From: Denitratimonas yunnanensis (SeqCode)
GTDB lineage: Bacteria > Pseudomonadota > Gammaproteobacteria > Xanthomonadales > Xanthomonadaceae
Length of the DNA stretch: 64,000 nt
Direction: 5' to 3'
Assembly (NCBI GenBank): GCA_026410415.1
Contig: JAPMLR010000003.1
Location: 372,001-436,000, forward strand
In this document: piece after piece, positions 56,462-64,000 of the stretch
How the letters are laid out: each line of letters begins with the position of its first letter
How positions within the stretch are numbered: the stretch's first letter is position 1
Notes under the pieces: generated by a model
The model's database searches: none
Told to the model about the DNA's origin: nothing
What the model saw: the letters and a program-made list of their open reading frames with translations, nothing else
Made by a program: the position numbers and the translations under genes

Positions 56462-58366
56462 TCAGGCTTCCAGCGTCGCCAGATCGCCCTTGGTTTCCAG
56501 CCAGTGCTTGCGATCCGGGGCCCGCTTCTTGGACAGCAGCATGTCCATCAGCGATGTGGTGCCATCGCCGTCTTCGACCGTGAGCTGGACGAGGCGGCGG
56601 GTGTCGGGATGCACCGTGGATTCCCGAAGCTGCGACGGATTCATTTCGCCCAAGCCCTTGAATCGGGTGACGCTCACCTGGCCTTTGATTTTTTCCCGCT
56701 CGATCCGGTCGAGCAGGATGCGGCGTTCCTCCTCGTCCAGCGCGTAGAACACCTGCTTGCCCACGTCGATGCGGAACAGTGGCGGCATCGCGACGAAGAT
56801 GTGGCCGGCGCGGACCAGGGCCGGGAAGTGCTTCAGGAACAGTGCCGACAGCAGCGTGGCGATATGGAGACCGTCGGAATCGGCGTCGGCGAGAATGATG
56901 ACCTTGCCGTAGCGCAGCCCGTCCAGGTTGTCCGATCCTGGATCACAGCCGATCGCCACCGCCAGATCGTGCACCTCCTGCGAGGCGAGCACGCCGGAGC
57001 TGGCCACTTCCCACGTGTTCAGGATTTTTCCGCGCAACGGCAGGATGGCCTGGAAATCCTTGTCGCGCGCTTGCCGTGCGCTGCCGCCGGCCGAGTCGCC
57101 TTCGACCAGGAACAGCTCGGTGCGCGACAGATCCTGCGAGGCGCAGTCGGCCAGCTTGCCGGGCAGGGCCGGGCCTTGGGTGATCTTCTTGCGGACGACC
57201 TGTTTTTCCGTTTTCAGGCGCGCGGCGGCACGGTCGATGGCGAGCTGCGCGATCTTGAGGCCGAGCTCGACGTTCTGGTTCAACCAGAGCGAAAACGCAT
57301 CATGTGCCACGCTCTCGACGAAACCCGCCGCCTGCCGTGACGACAGGCGCTCCTTGGTCTGACCGGAGAATTGCGGATCTGACAATTTGGCACTGAGGAC
57401 GTAGCTGACCCGGTCCCACACGTCTTCCGGCGCCAGCTTCACGCCACGCGGCAGCAGATTGCGGAAATCGCAGAACTCGCGCAGCGCCTCGGTCAGGCCC
57501 GATCGCAAGCCGTTGACGTGAGTGCCGCCCTGCGCCGTCGGGATCAGATTGACGTAGCTTTCCTGTACCAGTTCCACCACGCCCGATTCCGGCGGCGGGA
57601 CCCAGCACACCGCGAATTCGCAGGCCTCGGCTTCGCGCGATTGCGATGCGAGGAACAGGTCCGGTGGCAAATAGTCGTTGTCGGCCAACATGCCGCGCAG
57701 GTAGTCGCGCAGACCGTTTTCGTAGAACCATTCGTTGCGCTCGCCGCTGGCTTCGTCGAACAGCGACACCTGCAGGCCCGGGCAGAGCACGGCCTTGGCG
57801 CGCAGAACGTGGCGCAACTGGCGCAGGTTGAACTTGGGGCTGTCGAAGTATTTCGGATCAGGCCAGAAGCGCAGCCGCGTGCCGGTGTTGCGGCGGCCCA
57901 CGGTGCCCACCTGCGTGAGCGTGCTGTCCGCCAGTCCGTCGCGGAACGCCATGTGGTGCTCGATGCCTTCCCGTTTGATGTACACATCCAGCCGGGTGGA
58001 CAGCGCATTCACCACCGACACGCCCACGCCGTGCAGGCCACCGGAGAAGGTGTAGTTCTTGCCACTGAACTTGCCGCCGGCATGCAGCCGGGTAAGGATC
58101 AGTTCGACACCGGGAATGCCTTCGTCGGGGTGGATATCCACCGGCATGCCGCGACCATCATCAGCCACTTCGCAACTGCCGTCGGCATGCAGCGTCACCT
58201 CGATGCTTTTGGCATGCCCGGCGAGGGCTTCGTCCACCGAGTTGTCGATCACTTCCTGCGCCAGATGATTCGGGCGCGCTGTGTCGGTGTACATGCCGGG
58301 GCGGCGTTTGACCGGATCAAGGCCGGAGAGAACTTCGATGTCGGCGGCGTCGTAGCGGGAGCTCAT
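56462..58366 (-). CDS. parE: DNA topoisomerase IV subunit B
   Basis: 634 residues from MSSRYDAADIEVLSGLDPVK. The GHKL ATPase has VIDNSVDEALAGHAK, DDGRGMPVDIHPD and GGLHGVGVSVVNALS. The transducer domain contains QTKERLSS. The TOPRIM domain has EGDSAGGSARQARDKDFQA and DADSDGLHIATLL. Lack of the GyrB insertion and the ParE-like KRRPGMYTDTARPNHL assign it to ParE. It supplies ATPase to topoisomerase IV, which unlinks daughter chromosomes. parC is not in the window. Confidence 0.94.
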   Translation of the reverse strand: MSSRYDAADIEVLSGLDPVKRRPGMYTDTARPNHLAQEVIDNSVDEALAGHAKSIEVTLHADGSCEVADDGRGMPVDIHPDEGIPGVELILTRLHAGGKFSGKNYTFSGGLHGVGVSVVNALSTRLDVYIKREGIEHHMAFRDGLADSTLTQVGTVGRRNTGTRLRFWPDPKYFDSPKFNLRQLRHVLRAKAVLCPGLQVSLFDEASGERNEWFYENGLRDYLRGMLADNDYLPPDLFLASQSREAEACEFAVCWVPPPESGVVELVQESYVNLIPTAQGGTHVNGLRSGLTEALREFCDFRNLLPRGVKLAPEDVWDRVSYVLSAKLSDPQFSGQTKERLSSRQAAGFVESVAHDAFSLWLNQNVELGLKIAQLAIDRAAARLKTEKQVVRKKITQGPALPGKLADCASQDLSRTELFLVEGDSAGGSARQARDKDFQAILPLRGKILNTWEVASSGVLASQEVHDLAVAIGCDPGSDNLDGLRYGKVIILADADSDGLHIATLLSALFLKHFPALVRAGHIFVAMPPLFRIDVGKQVFYALDEEERRILLDRIEREKIKGQVSVTRFKGLGEMNPSQLRESTVHPDTRRLVQLTVEDGDGTTSLMDMLLSKKRAPDRKHWLETKGDLATLEA

Positions 58367-58583
58367 GGTTGCAGCGGAATTCCGTGAAACGGCAGCCGCG
58401 CAGGATGGCGGCCCCAGCGGGATGAATCAAGCGGAGAGGCGATAGATCAAAACGGATGCGGTGGTGGCCGGGCCTGGAAGCCCACCGCCTGAGGCATTCT
58501 TCCAGAATCAATCGGGGCTTGGATGGTTTCCAATCTGCGCCGAGTCATCGCTGGTAGCGTCCTGACGTGGCTTGTTTCCGCAA

Positions 58584-59265
58584 TCACGATTCGACCTTGC
58601 CGTCGACGAGGACAATCATGCGGTCACAGGTGTCCGCCAGGCGCGGGTCGTGGGTGACCAGCAGGACCGCGCAGCCGTGCGTTTCGTGGAAACGACGGAA
58701 CAGTCTGAAGACATCGGCAGCGGTTTTCGTGTCGAGGTTGCCGGTGGGTTCGTCGGCGAGCAGCAGGGCAGGCCGTGTCACCAGCGCACGCGCAATGGCG
58801 ACGCGTTGCTGCTGGCCGCCGGACAGTTCGGTCGGCGTGCGGTCGGCGAACTTTTCCAGGCCGACATCGGCGAGCAGGCCGCGCGCACGATCGACGGTTT
58901 CCCGGTCGGGTCGACCGTGGCTCACCATCATCGGCATCATGACGTTTTCCAGCGCCGTGAACGCGCTGATCAGGTGGTGGAACTGGAACACGAAGCCCAG
59001 ATGTTTTCCCCGCGCCGCAGTGCGCTCGTGGTCGTCCATGCGGCTGGTCGGTTTGCCAAGAAGGAACAGCTCGCCGCTGCTCGGTGTGTCGAGCAGGCCG
59101 ATCTGGTTGAGCAGCGTGCTCTTGCCTGAGCCGGAAGGACCGACCAGCGCAGCGAAGTCGTTGCTGTCGACGCGCAGGTCGATGCCGTGCAGGACTTCGA
59201 CTTCGTTCGGTCGCCCGACGTTGTAGGACTTGCGCAGGCCCTGTAGCCGCATGACTTCACGAGGC

Positions 59266-59273
<8 letters not shown>
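58584..59273 (-). CDS. ABC transporter ATP-binding protein (LolD/MacB type)
   Basis: 229 residues from MAEPREVMRLQGLRKSYNVG. Walker A: GPSGSGKST; Q loop: FVFQFHHLISAFTALENVMM; signature: LSGGQQQRVAIARALV; Walker B: LLLADEPTGNLD; switch His: THDPRLAD. This is the LolD/MacB family spelling. Its ATG overlaps the permease stop by eight bases. It powers the permease and adaptor encoded upstream. Confidence 0.93.
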
Positions 59274-60468
<1,195 letters not shown>

Positions 60469-60471
60469 CGC

Positions 60472-61743
60472 TCAGTCCAGGCGCACGGGCAGTTCACCTC
60501 GTGTCGAGGCGTCCTGCGTCGGCGCCGGCTGGCCCTTGATGCGTACGCGGCTGCCATCCGCCGGCAATGTGTCCACCGCCAGAGCCCCGGCGGCGATGAC
60601 GGCATCGCCCGAGCGGACGCCTTCAACGACTTCACTGCTGGCCAGCCCGCGCAGTCCCAGCGTGACATCGGTGCGCTGCACGCGGCCATCGCGCACGACC
60701 AGCACCTGCGCACGGTCGCTGCCGTCGCGGGCGTCGATCAGCGCATCATTGGGAACCACCAGCGCCTGCTCGCGCTCGCCCGTCAGGATGGTCGCGGTGA
60801 CGGTCATGTCCTGACGCACGAAGTCGGCTGCCGGATCGATGCGCAGGCGCAGGTCGACGGTGCCGCGCGTCGGATCGATGCCTGGCGCGATGTGATGCAC
60901 CGTGGCACTGAACGGGCGTTCCGGGAAGGCATCGGCGATGCAGGTGACCAACTGGCCTACTGCCAGACGCCCGAGATTCTTCTCGTCGACCGGGACGAGG
61001 ATCTCGCCCGGTGCGTCGCCGGCGATCACCAGCAGCACGTCGCCGGGATTCACCGTGTCACCGGGTTCGACATGGCGACTGAGCACCGTGCCGGCGACCG
61101 TTGCACGGATCTCGGCATGCGCGAGCGTCGCCTCGATGGCGGCCAGTTCCTCGACAGCCTGGGCTTCGCGTGCGCCGCCGGCTAGCGCGGTCACGGCAAG
61201 GCGTGCCTGTTCGGCGGTCGCGCGTGCGGTGATCACTGCCTGTTCGGCCTGCTCGACGTTTTCGCGCGCGATCACGCCACGTTCGCCCAGTTCCCGTCTG
61301 CGCGCGAACTCCTGCTCGGCTTGCGACAGCTGCGCGCGGGCCTGACGGAGACGCGCCTGCGCATCGGGCAACTCGACCTGTCGCAAGGCGACGAGGGCCG
61401 CCTGCGCCTGGTCGCGGCGCGCTTCCAAGTCGCGCGCACGCAGGCGGACCAGCAATTCGCCGGGTTCGACACGGTCGCCTTCGATGACGGTGCGTTCCAG
61501 AACGAGCCCGGAAATCTCCGCACCGACCTGCACCCGCAGAGGCGTTGCCACGCGTCCGGTCGCGACGACGTTCTGGACCAGTCGCCCGGCTTGGACGTCA
61601 TAGCCCGGCAGTACCGGGCCGTGAATCCTGTCGAGCCCCCAGATGGCAACGAGCGCGGCAACCATCAGGAGGGGAATGAACCAGGGGCGCCAGCGCGTAC
61701 GGGGCTCGGGCATCGTTTCGTGTTCCGGAGTCGGAACAACCAT
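60472..61743 (-). CDS. Periplasmic adaptor (HlyD/MFP family) of the ABC exporter
   Basis: 423 residues; MPEPRTRWRPWFIPLLMVAA (ATG at 61713) is an equally possible start. One N-terminal anchor helix (FIPLLMVAALVAIWGL) is followed by a lipoyl half-motif (VATPLRVQVGAEISGLVLER), a coiled-coil hairpin (residues about 95-190, ARLRQARAQLSQAEQEFARR), and the second lipoyl half (IRATVAGTVLSRHVEPGDTV). It links the inner membrane ABC complex to an outer membrane channel, which is not encoded here. The stop lies 3 bases before the permease start. Confidence 0.92.
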   Translation of the reverse strand: MVVPTPEHETMPEPRTRWRPWFIPLLMVAALVAIWGLDRIHGPVLPGYDVQAGRLVQNVVATGRVATPLRVQVGAEISGLVLERTVIEGDRVEPGELLVRLRARDLEARRDQAQAALVALRQVELPDAQARLRQARAQLSQAEQEFARRRELGERGVIARENVEQAEQAVITARATAEQARLAVTALAGGAREAQAVEELAAIEATLAHAEIRATVAGTVLSRHVEPGDTVNPGDVLLVIAGDAPGEILVPVDEKNLGRLAVGQLVTCIADAFPERPFSATVHHIAPGIDPTRGTVDLRLRIDPAADFVRQDMTVTATILTGEREQALVVPNDALIDARDGSDRAQVLVVRDGRVQRTDVTLGLRGLASSEVVEGVRSGDAVIAAGALAVDTLPADGSRVRIKGQPAPTQDASTRGELPVRLD

Positions 61744-62138
61744 TCTTGCGTCAAAGCGTGGTCAATGGAACAGATGCGTGCGGCCGTGATCGTCTCCCTG
61801 CCCGGGAGAGGAAGGCTGGCGCCGATGGGTGTCGGTCCGGCTCGCGTTCGAGCATGACGTGATGGAGAAGGTGTCCGTCGTGGGCGACCCCTGTTGTACC
61901 GTCGTCGGAGCGGGAAAGATGAAAAAGCAGCGGCGTCGATGGATCTGCCGACGCCGGCATGACGCAGTGGTGGTGCCACTTTCCCGTGATCCGGTCCATC
62001 GCTTCGTGCTGCCCACTCCCGTCGGCAAGTTGACGTTTCGGCTTGCGGGCATGGCTGCCCGCGCGAGCAAGCAAGCAACTAACGCCACGTACACACACTT
62101 GCCGGAGCCGGCAGCCCTGAGGCTGCCGGCACGAATCG
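61744..62138. other. Intergenic region between DUF885 gene and ABC operon
   Basis: 395 bases. It contains the hairpins GCCGGCAGCC-CTGA-GGCTGCCGGC (62107-62130, probably the end of the DUF885 transcript) and CGGCGTCG/CGACGCCG (61931-61956). The ABC operon promoter should lie near 61760-61860 on the minus strand; no clear boxes were seen. Confidence 0.45.
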
Positions 62139-63965
62139 TCAGCCCTTGCGTTGCTCGATCCACTCGTCGACCAGACGCTCCAGCACGAAGATAGGCACCG
62201 AGCCGGAGCCCAGCACGACATCGTGGAAGGCACGAATGTCGAAGCGATCACCCAGCTCCCGCTCGGCCTTCTGTCGCAGTTCGACGAACTTCAGCATGCC
62301 GACTTTGTATGCCAATGCCTGTCCGGGGTTCACCAGGTAGCGCTCGATCTCGGCGGTGACCTCGTCCTCGCCCATGCCGGTATATTCACGCATGTAGTCG
62401 ATCGCCTGTTCGCGGCTCCAGCGTTGCGAATGCATGCCCGTGTCCACCACGAGGCGCACGGCGCGGAACATTTCAGCCTGGAGCCTGCCCAGGTTGTCGA
62501 GCGGATTGCTCTGGAATCCGGCTTCCCATGCCACTTGCTCCGAGTAAAGCGCCCAGCCCTCGGAGTACACGGTGAACGGCAGGAACCGACGGAAGATCGG
62601 CAATCCCTCCAGTTCCTGCGCCAGCGCGATCTGGAAGTGATGGCCAGGCACGGCCTCGTGATAGGCCAGGGTGCGCATGCCGAAACGGGGGATTTCGCCC
62701 ACATTGCGCAAGTTGGCGAAGAACACGCCAGGGCGCTTTCCGTCGAGCGACGGTCCCTGGTAGTACGCGCCCGGCGCGGTCTTTTCGGAGAATGCAGGCA
62801 CGCGCCGCACTTCGACACGCGAAGATGGCATGCGCCCGAACCAATCACCGAGGCCGGCGCTTATCTCGTCGATGATGGCTTGGTAATCGGCGAGAATCTG
62901 CTCGCGACCTTCATCGGTGTCGGGGTAGAGCTGGTCCTCGCGTTTGGCGATCTGCTGCACGCGGTCGCCGATGCTGCCTTCGACCAGTCCTTCTCCCTGC
63001 AGGATGGCATTCATCTCGGCGGCGATGCGTTCGACTTCGGCGACGCCGATGCGATGGATTTGCTCCGCACTCATGGTGGTGGTGGTCTGGTTCCGCACCC
63101 TCCATGCATAGAAGTCTTCGCCGTCGGGGAGGCGCCAGACGCCATCGCTGCTGGTGGCTTTGGGCAGCAGGGTCTCGTGATGGGCGATCAGCTTGCGGTA
63201 GGCGGGATAGACCGAGGTTTCGATGGCGCGCGCCAGTTCGGCACGCAGTTCGGCGCGACGGTCCTCGGCCAGTTTTTCGGCGGGAATCTTGTCCAGTTTC
63301 TCGCCGAAGCCGACATGGAGCATGTGCTCTTCCACCGGCATCGCGATGAAGTCGCGCATCTGATCCAGCACTTTCTCCACCGTGAAGCGCGGCGGCAGGA
63401 TGCCCAGCGATTCGCGTTTCTCCAGGCCCTCGATGATCTGATCGAAACGGCGCTCGAACTGGCCGACGCGGCTGATGAAGTCGCGCGCGTCGCGTTCGCT
63501 CTCGATGAAGTGGCTGTTGATCATGAAATTCGGCAGCGAACTCTGTGCGCCGAACATCTGGTTGATCGGGAAGTTGTGGTAACGGAAGCGTTTGCCTTCG
63601 CGCACTTGATCTCCGAGGAAGCTCTCGAAGATGTCGTAGGAAAGGCGCTGCTGGCCGCTGTAGTCCTCGCGCTTGTAGCGTTGGAAGGTCGCGTAGTCAC
63701 GCTCCAGGCGTGCCATCAGCTCATCCTCGCGCGCCAGCGAGGCGTCGGCCAGTTCCGCGTTGTGCCCCTTGATTCCGAGCGGCTCAAGCAGCCGGATCTG
63801 GGTCAGCATTTCCGGGTTGTCCAACGCGAACTGCAGGAATACGCGGGTGTAGAACCACTCGATGTTGAGCGGCTTGAAGTACCACGTGTGGGCGGCCAGC
63901 GCCGACACGGCCAACGCCAGCGCCACCAGCAGCGCCGACGCCCACTTGAAGAGTCGCTTGATCAT
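62139..63965 (-). CDS. DUF885 family putative metallopeptidase, membrane-anchored or secreted
   Basis: 608 residues from MIKRLFKWASALLVALALAV, an N-terminal signal or anchor. The DUF885 hallmark HEAVPGHHFQIALAQEL, with the His-Glu metal ligands, is present. A conserved YSEGWALYSEQVAWEAGF (second Glu) and a late LVNPGQALAYKVGMLKFVEL follow. The family resembles M3/M32-type zinc peptidases and is probably a periplasmic peptidase; substrates are unknown. Length is normal for the family. It stands alone, with its start near the right edge of the window. Confidence 0.88.
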   Translation of the reverse strand: MIKRLFKWASALLVALALAVSALAAHTWYFKPLNIEWFYTRVFLQFALDNPEMLTQIRLLEPLGIKGHNAELADASLAREDELMARLERDYATFQRYKREDYSGQQRLSYDIFESFLGDQVREGKRFRYHNFPINQMFGAQSSLPNFMINSHFIESERDARDFISRVGQFERRFDQIIEGLEKRESLGILPPRFTVEKVLDQMRDFIAMPVEEHMLHVGFGEKLDKIPAEKLAEDRRAELRAELARAIETSVYPAYRKLIAHHETLLPKATSSDGVWRLPDGEDFYAWRVRNQTTTTMSAEQIHRIGVAEVERIAAEMNAILQGEGLVEGSIGDRVQQIAKREDQLYPDTDEGREQILADYQAIIDEISAGLGDWFGRMPSSRVEVRRVPAFSEKTAPGAYYQGPSLDGKRPGVFFANLRNVGEIPRFGMRTLAYHEAVPGHHFQIALAQELEGLPIFRRFLPFTVYSEGWALYSEQVAWEAGFQSNPLDNLGRLQAEMFRAVRLVVDTGMHSQRWSREQAIDYMREYTGMGEDEVTAEIERYLVNPGQALAYKVGMLKFVELRQKAERELGDRFDIRAFHDVVLGSGSVPIFVLERLVDEWIEQRKG

Positions 63966-64000
63966 GCTCGGGATCCCTGGAAAGAGGCCGGCATTATCCG

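Overview
The window is a high-GC, gene-dense chromosomal segment of a gammaproteobacterium that most resembles the Lysobacterales (Xanthomonadales), probably a Rhodanobacteraceae-type lineage. This is inferred from the short H-NS family protein with the YRNP-WTGRG tail, a lexA operator close to the Xanthomonas/Xylella TTAG-N6-TACTA box, the recA-recX-alaS-csrA-tRNA-Ser-tRNA-Arg order, and secreted proteins with the C-terminal IFADGFE tail and WY-rich repeats common in this order. No plasmid, rRNA or CRISPR signal was seen, and no intact phage or insertion sequence.

Layout. Positions 1-6500: electron-transfer flavoprotein (etfA partial, etfB), a secreted adhesin-like protein, an ATP-grasp protein behind ETF-ubiquinone oxidoreductase, and an EamA transporter. 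Positions 6600-16000: a ThrE-type exporter, an H-NS protein, an unknown protein, a 1382-residue secreted subtilisin, then an aminotransferase and omega-amidase pair. Positions 15900-17130: a small accessory pocket with a nuclease-like protein and a partner. Positions 17100-24500: fatty-acid and lipid genes (fadD, WS/DGAT acyltransferase), a 1-Cys peroxiredoxin, Hsp20, a DnaJ-like protein and purB. Positions 24600-33600: the envelope cluster frr-uppS-cdsA-dxr-rseP-bamA-skp-lpxD. Positions 33700-39430: the SOS/translation cluster lexA, recA-recX, alaS, csrA. Two tRNA genes follow.

Downstream of tRNA-Arg there is a 16-base duplication of the tRNA 3' end, a decayed ydeI-like pseudogene, and then the most interesting locus (40801-43582). 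A 72-residue LigA-like peptide is followed 25 bases later by an 845-residue membrane protein. That protein joins a periplasmic helical-repeat (TPR-like) sensor, a transmembrane helix, a GGDEF diguanylate cyclase and a C-terminal methyltransferase that closely resembles the borosin alpha-N-methyltransferases (OphMA/SonM type). I read this as a split borosin RiPP pair in which the peptide-backbone methyltransferase is fused to a c-di-GMP signalling protein.

The last third holds yceI, ogt, typA, an OxyR-type ahpC-ahpF peroxide-defence locus, two PepSY proteins flanking a PhoP/PhoQ-like two-component pair, ppiB, an aspartate-type aminotransferase, mdh, parE, an ABC exporter with its periplasmic adaptor, and a DUF885 protein. 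All calls come from reading the sequence; no database search was run.
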